Assembly (NCBI GenBank): GCA_017399915.1
Contig: JAFQAS010000067.1
Location: 186,001-250,000 of the forward strand
Direction of reading: 5' to 3'
DNA length: 64,000 nt
Source of the DNA: Muribaculaceae bacterium
GTDB lineage: Bacteria; Bacteroidota; Bacteroidia; Bacteroidales; Muribaculaceae
A program made the translations under genes and the position numbers. Position 1 is the first letter of the stretch; the number at the start of each line of letters is the position of its first letter. A model generated the notes under the pieces. The model ran no database searches. It was given only the letters and a program-made list of their open reading frames with translations, and was not told where the DNA came from. Shown here in pieces: positions 1 to 8,136 of this stretch.

Positions 1-485
1 AAACAATGGTGTGGCATGAAGGAATGGCACAATGGGGTAAAGCAAAAGATGTACCCTCGTTAGCATCTCTATTGCAATTGGGCACACCGCCCCCACCTCC
101 TAACTCTCCAAGCTATGGGCGACCACCTCAGCAACCACCTCACTATGGTTATAATCCGCCACAACCACAACCCACACAATCATGTCCCGACAATAATTTG
201 GGACTCTCAATTGTGGCTACGATAATGACCATTTTTTGTTGCTTTCCAATCCCCATCGGCATTGTTGCGTTGGTATATTCACTAAATGTAGAAAGCAAAT
301 GGAAACGTGGAGAATACGCAAAAGCTGAAAGCTATGCTAAAAACGCTAAAAATTGGGGTATTGCCAGCATCATTGCAGCAGTAGCGTTATTCGTGATTAT
401 GCTTGTAATATATGCGTCATTAGGTGCCGCTTGTTTTGAATTTTTAGATGAGATATACGAACTTGACGATTTTTACTATTATTAA
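1..485 (+). CDS. GYF_2 / CD225-like membrane protein, 5' end cut off
   Basis: The reading frame is open to the left edge, so the visible ATG at 6 is probably internal. The first residues (VWHEGMAQW) are the end of a GYF_2 domain, a family that typically begins some 30 residues earlier. Then come a proline/glutamine/tyrosine-rich linker (about residues 28-58) and two hydrophobic segments (about 67-92 and 117-142) around a basic lysine/alanine loop, the layout of the CD225/dispanin family. The protein ends in an acidic, tyrosine-rich tail. GYF_2 domains are thought to bind proline-rich peptides, so this is likely an inner-membrane scaffold; its exact role is unknown. The stop overlaps the next start by one base (TAATG), indicating translational coupling. 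A second GYF_2 protein lies at 8922-10133. Confidence 0.8.
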   Translation, partial: TMVWHEGMAQWGKAKDVPSLASLLQLGTPPPPPNSPSYGRPPQQPPHYGYNPPQPQPTQSCPDNNLGLSIVATIMTIFCCFPIPIGIVALVYSLNVESKWKRGEYAKAESYAKNAKNWGIASIIAAVALFVIMLVIYASLGAACFEFLDEIYELDDFYYY

Positions 486-799
486 TGACTCTACTAAACA
501 CTACATTTCACGTTCATAAATCAATCGATGCCCTTTTTATCAAATGGGTAAAAGAGATATATCTACCTGTTGCGATGGATAGCGGACTATTTAAGAACCC
601 TCTATTCACCCGCATCATGACTGAAGTGGATCCCGAAGCCACAAGCTATGCCGTGCAACTTCAAGCAGTGTCTCATAGCGAGGCCGATGAATGGCACAAC
701 ACTGCTGCCGCCAAGCTCAAAGAAGCCCTCTCACGCGAGGTTGGCGAACGATTTCTCCACTTCACTACCTATATGGAAATAATTAAAGTTGAGAATTGA
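485..799 (+). CDS. DUF4286 family protein
   Basis: A 104-residue soluble protein that I recognise as DUF4286, a small Bacteroidota family often found just upstream of ruvC, as here. It has no signal peptide or membrane segment. Known members have no assigned function; the fold is thought to resemble a ferredoxin-like alpha/beta dimer, but that is recollection rather than something shown here. The start overlaps the previous stop by one base. The last codons (IIKVEN) run into a repetitive GTTGAGAATTGAG tract, so the extreme C-terminus may have been reshaped by the dispersed repeat that follows. Confidence 0.75.
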   Translation: MTLLNTTFHVHKSIDALFIKWVKEIYLPVAMDSGLFKNPLFTRIMTEVDPEATSYAVQLQAVSHSEADEWHNTAAAKLKEALSREVGERFLHFTTYMEIIKVEN

Positions 800-1118
800 G
801 AACCCCGAAGGGATCTCTAAGGCTTGACCGAAGCAATTGAGAGTTGTAAGTTGATTTTTTTAGACAGAATGACAGAATGGACATAAAGTCTGTCGCATGA
901 AAATTGAGAGTTGAAAGTTGAGAGATGTAACTCTCCTCTTGAAATTTGAAAAATTTTAGGAGGAACAATGGAGCAAATGAGAGCAATATATCAAGCTCGC
1001 TTGATTATTGCCGAGTGCAGCCCATTGAATACATAGTCAGTACCCCGAAGGGGGGAGGTGGTTATAATTCCGCATTAAAGAACCTCCACATTTATAAAGT
1101 TCCACATTATTTTAGATT
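800..1118. repeat. Gene-free stretch with dispersed repeats
   Basis: About 320 bases without a credible gene. The unit AACCCCGAAGGG-N8-AGGCTTGACCGA lies at 801-831 and recurs at 3246-3276, with a partial inverted copy at 6464-6482. It is followed by imperfect GAGAGTTG/AAGTTGAGAG tracts to about 935 and another CCCCGAAGGGG block near 1034. A minus-strand open frame at 783-986 falls in these tracts and looks accidental. The ruvC promoter must lie toward the right end, but no clear consensus is seen. Confidence 0.65.
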
Positions 1119-1700
1119 ATGAATTCAAGCAAAACTCTTCGCGAATGGGACCGAATAATAATAGGTATCGACCCCGGCACAAATGTGATGGGGTATGGCA
1201 TTCTTGGCGTTAAAGGGAAGACCCCTTCGATGATTGCCATGGGCGTGATTGAGTTGAGCAAGTTTGAGAGTCATTATTTGCGACTATCACGCATCTTTGA
1301 GCGGGTGACTATGCTTGTGGAGCAATATCTCCCCGACGAAATGGCTATCGAGGCTCCGTTCTTTGGCAAAAACGTGCAATCAATGCTCAAACTCGGACGA
1401 GCCCAAGGTGTGGCAATGGCAGCTGCGTTGGCGCGCGATGTGCCGATAGCCGAATATGAGCCACGCAAAATCAAAATGGCCATCACCGGTAATGGTGCGG
1501 CAAGTAAAGAACAAGTGCAAGAGATGTTGCGACGCATTCTCAACATTCCTCGCGAGAACCTTCTACCTCAACTCGATGCCACCGACGCCCTCGGTGCAGC
1601 CCTATGCCATTTCTATGAATCTTCACGACCACAAATCGACAAAGGTTGCCGCTCCTGGAAAGAGTTTATCGCCAAGAACCCCGACAAGGTAAAAAAATAA
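1119..1700 (+). CDS. ruvC: Crossover junction endodeoxyribonuclease RuvC
   Basis: RuvC is the Holliday-junction resolvase that cuts four-way DNA junctions left by recombination, working with RuvAB. The 193-residue product has the full acidic catalytic set: D18 in GIDPGT, E78 in the MAIEAPF motif, and D153/D156 in DATDALGAA. Length is close to the family norm of 160-190 residues, with a short basic C-terminal extension ending PDKVKK. The DUF4286 gene upstream is a familiar neighbour in Bacteroidota. The next gene begins 7 bases after the stop, so the two may share a transcript. Confidence 0.95.
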   Translation: MNSSKTLREWDRIIIGIDPGTNVMGYGILGVKGKTPSMIAMGVIELSKFESHYLRLSRIFERVTMLVEQYLPDEMAIEAPFFGKNVQSMLKLGRAQGVAMAAALARDVPIAEYEPRKIKMAITGNGAASKEQVQEMLRRILNIPRENLLPQLDATDALGAALCHFYESSRPQIDKGCRSWKEFIAKNPDKVKK

Positions 1701-1707
1701 GCATCGA

Positions 1708-3210
1708 ATGGAAACAAGTCCCAACCTCATCGTAATGTTGACCCACAATGATTTCACAGTAGAGAATGCTGCCGAAATCTTTGAAGAATGTAAAAAATCA
1801 GAGGTCAAATATTGGGGAATGAAGGAACAAGGATTACCCATTGATGAGATGAAACGCCTATGCCAACACATGAATGAGTGTGGCAAGACCACTATTCTCG
1901 AAGTTGTGGCATACACCCAAGAAGAGGGGTTGGCTGGCGCAAAAACTGCTGTTGAATGTGGTTTTGACATTCTTATGGGCACAATATTCTCTGATGCCAT
2001 AAACGAGTATTGCGCTACAAACGGGCTGAAATATATGCCCTTTGTAGGCACCGTAACCGAGCGTCCCTCAATCCTCAGCGGCAATATTGATGATATTGTC
2101 AACGAAGCCAAGCGATATGTAGAGAAAGGTGTTTTCGGCATTGATTTGCTCGGATATAGATATGTGGGCGATGTTGAGGCTCTCAACGAAGCACTTGTTA
2201 AGAATATCAACGCTCCGGTGTGCATTGCCGGCAGCATCGACACATACACCAAACTCGACAGCATGAAAATGCTCAAGCCATGGGCGTTCACCATAGGCAG
2301 TGCATTTTTCGATAATTGTTTTGGTGACTCAATCGATCAACAAATCGACAACGTGTGTCGACATCTCAAAAGCACTCCTGCGAAACGCAAAAAACTATTC
2401 TGCGAAATATCGCCATTCACATATGCCATTTCGCTAAAGAAAGAGATACTGAAACGCCACATAAAAAACATTATCAGCAGCGAAACATTCGCATCTATAA
2501 TCAGCACTGATAAGCTACCTACAATCGTCTACCAATCGCACAATGATATGATTAAACGCGGGCCGGGCATCGATCCTCAACATCAGCTCAACAAGGCCGA
2601 AAACATACGATTGGCGTGTAGTAATATAAATGGATTGATTATAAAACCGGGTGAAACGTTCTCTTTTTGGAAACGCGTGGGTAAGACATCAAAACGAAAT
2701 GGATTTACCGAAGGGCGCGTTATCGTAAACGGACTACTGAAAGCCGGATTAGGAGGCGGACTATGCAACCTTGCCAACACAATCAATCTGCTTGTTCTCA
2801 ACAGTCCGATGACTATAACCGAGATACATCACCATTCCGACGCTCTTGCTCCCGACCCCAACGGCGTGAGAGTGCCTTATAGTGCCGGCACATCGGTAAA
2901 CTACAACTTCATCGACTACCGTTTTCGCAACGACACCGACCAACCGGTACAACTATGCACTTGGTGCGAGGGTGATTTTCTTTGCACCGAGCTACGCACC
3001 ACTCAGCAATTCCCATGTACCTATCGCATCGTTGAAGAGGGACACCACTTCCACAAAGAACACGACGGCAACTACTACCGCATCTCAAAAATCTACCGCG
3101 AGACAATCAACCGCGACACCTCTGAGATCACAGAGCGAAAACTCATCTGGAACAACCACTCCCGTGTAATGTTCGACCCCAATCTAATCCCCAAAGAATT
3201 GATTAGATAA
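1708..3210 (+). CDS. TIM-barrel / VanW domain fusion protein
   Basis: A 500-residue protein with two clear halves. Residues 1 to about 222 look like a phosphate-binding TIM barrel: alternating strands and helices, a DILMGT loop, a VFGIDLLGYRY strand, and AGSID and FTIGSAFF near the end where such barrels bind phosphate. Residues from about 230 match VanW: the FCEISPFTY start, the KPGETFSFW motif, GGGLCNLAN, and the HHHSDALAPD and DYRF motifs. VanW is encoded in vanB-type vancomycin-resistance clusters, but its biochemical role is unknown and most homologues are not resistance genes. No signal peptide is present. The frame runs through the joint without a break. It sits 7 bases after ruvC. The enzymatic function of the barrel is not assigned. 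Confidence 0.8.
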   Translation: METSPNLIVMLTHNDFTVENAAEIFEECKKSEVKYWGMKEQGLPIDEMKRLCQHMNECGKTTILEVVAYTQEEGLAGAKTAVECGFDILMGTIFSDAINEYCATNGLKYMPFVGTVTERPSILSGNIDDIVNEAKRYVEKGVFGIDLLGYRYVGDVEALNEALVKNINAPVCIAGSIDTYTKLDSMKMLKPWAFTIGSAFFDNCFGDSIDQQIDNVCRHLKSTPAKRKKLFCEISPFTYAISLKKEILKRHIKNIISSETFASIISTDKLPTIVYQSHNDMIKRGPGIDPQHQLNKAENIRLACSNINGLIIKPGETFSFWKRVGKTSKRNGFTEGRVIVNGLLKAGLGGGLCNLANTINLLVLNSPMTITEIHHHSDALAPDPNGVRVPYSAGTSVNYNFIDYRFRNDTDQPVQLCTWCEGDFLCTELRTTQQFPCTYRIVEEGHHFHKEHDGNYYRISKIYRETINRDTSEITERKLIWNNHSRVMFDPNLIPKELIR

Positions 3211-3245
3211 AGAGAGGGACTTGACCGAATTTATTGTGCATTATT

Positions 3246-3312
3246 AACCCCGAAGGGCTCAACGAGGCTTGACCGAGTTAATTATGCATTATGAATTATG
3301 AATTATGCATTA
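3246..3312. repeat. Composite dispersed repeat
   Basis: A second copy of AACCCCGAAGGG-N-AGGCTTGACCGA (3246-3276; compare 801-831) is followed by an A/T tract made of ATTATGCATTATGAATT units (3278-3312). The tract runs into the queA stop codon, so the last queA residues (MHNS) are encoded by repeat sequence. Confidence 0.75.
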
Positions 3313-4516
3313 ATAGAGTGGCGTCGCCGTAGCTGAGGAAGCGGAAGTTATGGGCGAGGGCGAAGTCGTACATTGCTCGCCAGTCGCCGCCAACAAAGGC
3401 TGAAACGAGTAGTAGAAGTGTTGATTGTGGTTGGTGGAAATTAGTGATAATTCCTTTTACAATCATATATTTATATCCGGGGGCGATGATTACTCGCGTA
3501 GAGGCGATAAGTGTGTCGCTACCCGATGCGTTGAGATATTCCACAATAGCATTTAGCGAGTCGGCCACTGATAGATGTGGGTGTGTTTCACTATAAGGAT
3601 ACCATTGTGGCAATTCACCGTTCCACTCGTTTTGAGCAATGAGGCAACCTATATGATAAAGGCTTTCGAGTGTGCGCACCGAGGTTGTTCCAACTGCAAA
3701 CACACGTCGAGAGGTTGATGCAAGCTCCTCGATTAACGATTTAGGCACGGCGATGAACTCACTATGCATCTCATGTTCGCCAATACTATCGCTCTTCACC
3801 GGTTGAAACGTACCGGCTCCCACATGTAGAGTGAGCTCACGGCGAGGTATTCCGCGCTTTGACACTTCCTCAAGCACTTCGGGAGTGAAATGCAACCCGG
3901 CAGTAGGAGCAGCCACCGAACCGTCGATATGGGAGTACACCGTTTGGTAATCTTCACTATCGCTTGCTTCGGTTGAGCGGTTGAGATAAGGGGGAATGGG
4001 AATCTCCCCGGCTGCAGCAATGATTTGAGCGAAAGTGAAGTCGTGATTGTCCCATGAGAAACGCACCACCGAAGCATTTCCCTCTTTATTGATGCGAGTG
4101 GCACTCAACGTCACATCTACCCCATCGATATTGATTATGGCCGAGAGGTCGCCTTGTTTCCAACGCTTTGAATTTCCCACAAAACATAGCCACGAACATT
4201 CATCGGTCATGGCAAAATTCACCGCATAATCGGCAGGAGATACCGGCTCAAGGCAGAAGATTTCGATTAATGCCCCACCCTCACTCTTGCGAAAGCGCAA
4301 TCGAGCGTTAATCACACGGGTGTTGTTATAAATGAGCATGGCATCATGGGGCAACAACGATGGCAATTGCTTGAAAACGTGTTCCGAAATCGCGCCATCG
4401 GCATTGCGCACAAGCAGTTTACACTCATCGCGTTGCTCAAGGGGGTGCTTCGCAATTCGTTCATCGGGCAAAGGGTAATTATACTCCTCAATGCGTATAT
4501 CTTTAATCTCGCTCAT
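3296..4516 (-). CDS. queA: tRNA preQ1(34) S-adenosylmethionine ribosyltransferase-isomerase QueA
   Basis: QueA transfers and isomerises the ribose of S-adenosylmethionine onto 7-aminomethyl-7-deazaguanine in tRNA, giving epoxyqueuosine at wobble position 34. The 406-residue product has the family signature NNTRVINARL, the HVGAGTFQPV block, the GTTSVRTLESL block and NFHQPQSTLL near the C-terminus. It is longer than the roughly 350-residue E. coli enzyme because of an insert before the last block, which I recall as usual in Bacteroidota. A CAAAGATA at 4538-4545 (TATCTTTG on the coding strand) is a plausible -7 box. The C-terminal MHNS lies in a dispersed A/T repeat. Confidence 0.95.
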   Translation of the reverse strand: MSEIKDIRIEEYNYPLPDERIAKHPLEQRDECKLLVRNADGAISEHVFKQLPSLLPHDAMLIYNNTRVINARLRFRKSEGGALIEIFCLEPVSPADYAVNFAMTDECSWLCFVGNSKRWKQGDLSAIINIDGVDVTLSATRINKEGNASVVRFSWDNHDFTFAQIIAAAGEIPIPPYLNRSTEASDSEDYQTVYSHIDGSVAAPTAGLHFTPEVLEEVSKRGIPRRELTLHVGAGTFQPVKSDSIGEHEMHSEFIAVPKSLIEELASTSRRVFAVGTTSVRTLESLYHIGCLIAQNEWNGELPQWYPYSETHPHLSVADSLNAIVEYLNASGSDTLIASTRVIIAPGYKYMIVKGIITNFHQPQSTLLLLVSAFVGGDWRAMYDFALAHNFRFLSYGDATLLMHNS

Positions 4517-4594
4517 TTATTCTTTGTTTTTATTGTGCAAAGATACAGAAAAAAGCAGTAATTTTGCGTTAAATATATAAAGATAAGATAAATT

Positions 4595-5638
4595 ATGGCA
4601 CAAGTAGGAGATATAGTGCGTTACCTCAATGCCGTGGGAGGTGGTCGCATAGTGAGAATTGACGGCAATATGGCATATGTAGATGATGATGGTTTTGAAA
4701 CACCTATGCCCTTGCGTGAGTGCGTGGTTGTGGCATCGGCTTCAGCTCCCAAACCTCAAGCCGAAAAGAAAGCGGTGGCTCCAACATTCGTTCCCGAACA
4801 GCCCAAGACACCCAAACCCGAGGAAATCGAGGAAACCGAAACGGGCGACACACTCAACATTGTGCTGGCTTACGAGCCTGCCGAAATTAAGCACCTCAAC
4901 ACAACTACATATGATGCTTACTTGGTAAACGACTCAAACTATTACTTATATTTTACATATCTCACTCGCGCCGACGGCGAAGGTTGGGTTACTCGCTATG
5001 CCGGAATAGTTGAGCCAAACACTCAATTGCTCCTCTGTGAGATTACCCATCAAGACCTTCCTTCGATGGATCGAGTGGCTATTCAATACGTGGCATTCAA
5101 GCGCGACAAAGAATTTGCTCTCAAAGCTCCTGTAGCAGTGGAGTACCGACTTGACACTACCAAATTCTACAAGCTCCATTGTTTTCACGAAAACGTGTAT
5201 TTCGACACTCCGGTGATTTCTATCGACATCGTGAAAAACGACATACCTTTGCGCTCAATGGTAATCGATAGCCGCGGCCTTGAAGATGCAATGAAAGCAA
5301 AGAGAAACCTCAAAGCCGACAAGCCTAAAGCGAAAAGCACTCCCTCCTTACGTCCTGAAACGATTGTGGTCGACCTTCATATTCATGAATTACTCGACAC
5401 CACTGCCGGATTATCAAACACCGACATGCTCAACGTGCAGTTGCGCGAGTTTAACCGTGTGATGACTGATAATCTTAAATTCAAAGGTCAAAAGGTTGTG
5501 TTTATCCATGGCAAAGGTGAAGGGGTGTTGCGACAAGCTGTGTTGCAAGAATTGAAAAAGAAATATCCTCGTTGCCAAGCGCAAGATGCCTCTTTCCGTG
5601 AATATGGGTTTGGTGCCACACAAGTAACTATTCACTAA
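4595..5638 (+). CDS. DUF2027 and Smr domain protein
   Basis: A 347-residue protein with an N-terminal DUF2027 region. Its first 50 residues (MAQVGDIVRYL, then a VDDDGFETPMPL strand) look like a small beta-barrel, followed by a proline/glutamate-rich linker. The C-terminal 90 residues form a Smr domain with the hallmark DLHIHEL and HGKGEGVLR motifs. Smr domains occur in MutS2 and in ribosome-rescue nucleases, and act as DNA or RNA nickases. This protein lacks the MutS ATPase, so it is a stand-alone Smr protein with a Bacteroidota-specific front half; its substrate is unknown. It diverges from queA, and the EFR1 gene follows 4 bases after its stop. Confidence 0.85.
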   Translation: MAQVGDIVRYLNAVGGGRIVRIDGNMAYVDDDGFETPMPLRECVVVASASAPKPQAEKKAVAPTFVPEQPKTPKPEEIEETETGDTLNIVLAYEPAEIKHLNTTTYDAYLVNDSNYYLYFTYLTRADGEGWVTRYAGIVEPNTQLLLCEITHQDLPSMDRVAIQYVAFKRDKEFALKAPVAVEYRLDTTKFYKLHCFHENVYFDTPVISIDIVKNDIPLRSMVIDSRGLEDAMKAKRNLKADKPKAKSTPSLRPETIVVDLHIHELLDTTAGLSNTDMLNVQLREFNRVMTDNLKFKGQKVVFIHGKGEGVLRQAVLQELKKKYPRCQAQDASFREYGFGATQVTIH

Positions 5639-5642
5639 CAAG

Positions 5643-6419
5643 ATGATACTTTGTTTCTCAGGCACCGGCAACAGCCGCTATGTAGCTCACGAGCTTGCTA
5701 AAATACTCAACGAACGGGCCGTTGAGCTTCAAGGCGAGTCGCTCATTTCGCCCTCATCATTTAATTGCGACATGAGCAAGGACAAACGTTTTATTTGGGT
5801 ATTCCCCATCTACTCATGGGGTGTGCCTCCTGTTGTTGTTGATTTCATAAAATCGGCTCCACTTAATATCCCCACCAATAATTCCCACTTTATGGTTTGC
5901 ACTTGTGGTGATGATATAGGGAATGCTCACAAACATTGGCGCAAACTCATAAGCAGTCGTGGCTGGTATGCACAAAGTGCCTATTCGGTGACAATGCCCA
6001 ACACTTACACGTTGATGAAAGGGTTTGATGTGGACAGCAAAGAATTGGAACAACAAAAGCTCACTGATGCCCCTACCCGAATAGCCGAGATTGCATCAAA
6101 AATCACTTCGAGCAACAATAGTGATGATGTGGTATGTGGCAGTTGGGCTTGGGTAAAAACAACTCTCATCTACCCCTACTTCAAGCGATATTGCATGTCG
6201 CCCCGACCATTCCATGCTACTGACAAATGCATCGGTTGTGGCAAATGTGCCAAAGCATGCCCCCTCAACAACATCACTATGGAACAAAAACGCCCTCAAT
6301 GGAGCAACCACTGCGCCTTATGCCTTCGTTGCTACCACCTATGCCCCACCCAAGCCATAGCCTACGGCAAAGCCACCAAAGGTAAGGGGCAATACAATAC
6401 ACTTATTCATAATGCATAA
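5643..6419 (+). CDS. EFR1 family ferredoxin (flavodoxin-like plus two 4Fe-4S clusters)
   Basis: The N-terminal half starts MILCFSGTGNSRYVA, an FMN phosphate-binding loop of the flavodoxin type. The C-terminal half has two ferredoxin cysteine sets, CIGCGKCAKACP and CALCLRCYHLCP, each able to hold a 4Fe-4S cluster. Together these define EFR1-type ferredoxins, small electron carriers common in anaerobes; the partner enzymes are unknown. It is probably cotranscribed with the Smr gene 4 bases upstream. The final residues LIHNA and the stop codon lie in an ATTCATAATGCATAATTCATAAT repeat, so the natural end may have been replaced. Confidence 0.88.
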   Translation: MILCFSGTGNSRYVAHELAKILNERAVELQGESLISPSSFNCDMSKDKRFIWVFPIYSWGVPPVVVDFIKSAPLNIPTNNSHFMVCTCGDDIGNAHKHWRKLISSRGWYAQSAYSVTMPNTYTLMKGFDVDSKELEQQKLTDAPTRIAEIASKITSSNNSDDVVCGSWAWVKTTLIYPYFKRYCMSPRPFHATDKCIGCGKCAKACPLNNITMEQKRPQWSNHCALCLRCYHLCPTQAIAYGKATKGKGQYNTLIHNA

Positions 6420-6482
6420 TTCATAATACATAATTCATAATGCATAATGCGGAATTAATTTAGGTCAAGCCTCGTTGAGCCT
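6404..6482. repeat. Dispersed A/T repeat and inverted partial copy of the GAGGCTTGACC unit
   Basis: Tandem ATTCATAATGCATA-type units run from inside the EFR1 3' end to about 6450. GGTCAAGCCTCGTTGAGCC at 6464-6482 is the reverse complement of part of the unit at 3257-3275. The same A/T units recur at 3278-3312, 7586-7611 and 8092-8109. Confidence 0.75.
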
Positions 6483-6569
6483 TTTAATCAATTTTGAATT
6501 ATGCTTTATGTATTTATAAATTAACAAAAATAGGCGGTGTTTCGGCAACACAAATTTAAGCAAGCTTAA

Positions 6570-6601
6570 TTTGCATTTGCGCTCGGCTTGCACTATCTTT
6601 G
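6570..6601 (+). promoter_or_regulatory. Bacteroidota-type promoter of the Fic gene
   Basis: TTTG at 6570-6573, a 20-base spacer, and TATCTTTG at 6594-6601 match the primary sigma factor consensus of Bacteroidota. Transcription should begin only a few bases before the start codon at 6615, giving a very short leader. Confidence 0.8.
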
Positions 6602-6614
6602 TAGGTGATAATAA

Positions 6615-7601
6615 ATGTGCAATATGAGTAAAAAACTCACATATATCCCTCCATTTACGATAACTAATGAAATAACATCATTAGTTGCTGAGATATGCGA
6701 AATTATAGGTAGATTATCTACAACGACAAATGACTTGCCTTCACCCAAACTTCGCAAACAAAATCGCATAAAAACCATACAAGCATCATTAGCGATAGAG
6801 AATAATACACTTAGCATTGATCAGGTTACAGATATCATTGATGGCAAACGCGTTCTCGGTGCTCCAAATGAAATCCAAGAGGTAAAAAATGCCATTGACG
6901 CATATAATTTATTACTTGAATTAAACCCATTTTCCGAAAAAGACCTTTTAAAAGCACACAAATTGATGTTAAGTGAACTTGTTTCGGAAAATGGTCGTTA
7001 TCGCAAAGGAGATGTAGGAGTTTTTGATAGCACAAAATGTATTCATTTAGCTCCACCTGCCGAACGAGTGCCTTTTTTAATAACCGATTTAATTAAATGG
7101 GCAAAGTTCACTTCAGTCCACCCCCTCATAAGCAGTTGTGTGTTTCATTATGAATTTGAATTCATTCATCCGTTTGCAGATGGAAACGGACGTATGGGGC
7201 GAATGTGGCAAACATTATTACTAATGCAATGGAAACCAATCTTCGCATGGATTCCGGTTGAAACTATCGTAAAAGAAAATCAACAACAATATTACAATGC
7301 AATAGCTGTTTGTGACAAATTAGGAGATAGTGCTACATTCATTGATTTTATGCTAAAATGCATATTATCGGCACTGAAAGATCTAGAAAAAAGTAACCAG
7401 AAAAGTAACCAGAAAAGTAACCAGAAAATACTCAAACAAATACAACTCAATCCATCAATTTCGATTCGAGAGCTACAAGAGCTTGTGGGCTTATCGGAAA
7501 GTGGAGTAAAGAAAGTTTTACGTCAATTGCGTAATGATGGTATTATTAAACGCATTGGAGGGGCAAAAGGTGGGCATTGGGAAGTAATTCATAATGCGTA
7601 A
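6615..7601 (+). CDS. Fic family AMP transferase with N-terminal inhibitory motif and C-terminal winged helix
   Basis: Fic enzymes transfer AMP or other nucleotides to target proteins. The complete core motif HPFADGNGR is at H185-R193. An SLAIEN motif at S58-N63 fits the inhibitory [S/T]xxxE[G/N] helix of class II Fic proteins, in which the glutamate blocks ATP until released. The last 50 residues form a winged helix (SIRELQELVGLS, then VKKVLRQLRNDGIIKR), common in stand-alone Fic regulators. Between the domains a 12-base unit occurs three times (7389-7424), giving repeated KSNQ. A start at ATG 6624 is also possible. The C-terminal IHNA comes from a dispersed repeat. A GNAT gene follows 13 bases later. 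Confidence 0.9.
   Translation: MCNMSKKLTYIPPFTITNEITSLVAEICEIIGRLSTTTNDLPSPKLRKQNRIKTIQASLAIENNTLSIDQVTDIIDGKRVLGAPNEIQEVKNAIDAYNLLLELNPFSEKDLLKAHKLMLSELVSENGRYRKGDVGVFDSTKCIHLAPPAERVPFLITDLIKWAKFTSVHPLISSCVFHYEFEFIHPFADGNGRMGRMWQTLLLMQWKPIFAWIPVETIVKENQQQYYNAIAVCDKLGDSATFIDFMLKCILSALKDLEKSNQKSNQKSNQKILKQIQLNPSISIRELQELVGLSESGVKKVLRQLRNDGIIKRIGGAKGGHWEVIHNA
7389..7424 (+). repeat. Three tandem 12-bp units inside the Fic gene
   Basis: AAAAGTAACCAG is present three times without change, encoding a KSNQ repeat in the linker between the Fic core and the winged helix. The unit is in frame (12 bases), so slippage would alter linker length without breaking the protein. Confidence 0.9.
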
Positions 7602-7614
7602 TTCATAATTCACG

Positions 7615-8097
7615 ATGATTAGGAATGTAAAGGCAAGTGATGCGAGTGCGATTGTTGAGATATATAATGAGTATATTCTCAATACTACTATTTCGTTTGA
7701 AATGGAGCCGTTAAGTGTGGAGCAGATGCGTAGGCGCATTGAGGATATTTCGGCACATTGTCCCTATCTTGTGTGGGAAGAAGATAACGAAATTGCAGGA
7801 TATTGCTATGCACATCCGTGGAAGGAACGCGCGGCTTATCACAACACCCTCGAAACGACAATATATCTCGCACCAAAATACTTCCACAAAGGGATAGGCA
7901 CAAAATTAATGAATCGCCTCATCGAAGATTGTCGCAAGATGGGATTCAGAGTGTTAATTGCGTGCATCACAGCCAACAATGAGGTGAGCATCGAATTGCA
8001 TCGTCGCTTAGGATTCAAAAAGGTGTCGCATTTTGAGCAAGTGGGAGAAAAATTAGGTCAAGTGCTCGATGTGATTGATATGCAACTCACATTATAA
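7615..8097 (+). CDS. GNAT family N-acetyltransferase, phosphinothricin-acetyltransferase-like
   Basis: A 160-residue acetyltransferase with the single GNAT fold. The acetyl-CoA loop is seen as HKGIGTKLMNRLI, followed by the IACITANNEVSIELHRRLGF block typical of the PAT/Bar/YncA subgroup. Relatives acetylate amino groups of methionine derivatives or phosphinothricin; the substrate here is not known. It follows the Fic gene by 13 bases, and that gap is filled by an ATTCATAAT repeat. The stop codon lies at the edge of another such repeat (TTATAATGCATAATT). Confidence 0.85.
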   Translation: MIRNVKASDASAIVEIYNEYILNTTISFEMEPLSVEQMRRRIEDISAHCPYLVWEEDNEIAGYCYAHPWKERAAYHNTLETTIYLAPKYFHKGIGTKLMNRLIEDCRKMGFRVLIACITANNEVSIELHRRLGFKKVSHFEQVGEKLGQVLDVIDMQLTL

Positions 8098-8136
8098 TGC
8101 ATAATTGATATAGTATTTCTGCCTCCCTTCTATTTA

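Noticed and set aside
783-986. Minus-strand 67-residue open frame
   Set aside because: It lies in dispersed repeats and overlaps the end of the DUF4286 gene; no recognisable motif.
1708-3210. Vancomycin-resistance gene cluster
   Set aside because: Only a VanW domain is present; no vanA/B ligase, vanH, vanX or VanRS-like genes are near, and VanW alone does not indicate resistance.
7389-7424. CRISPR-like or other array
   Set aside because: Three contiguous 12-base units without spacers inside a coding region; no array with regular spacers was seen in the window.
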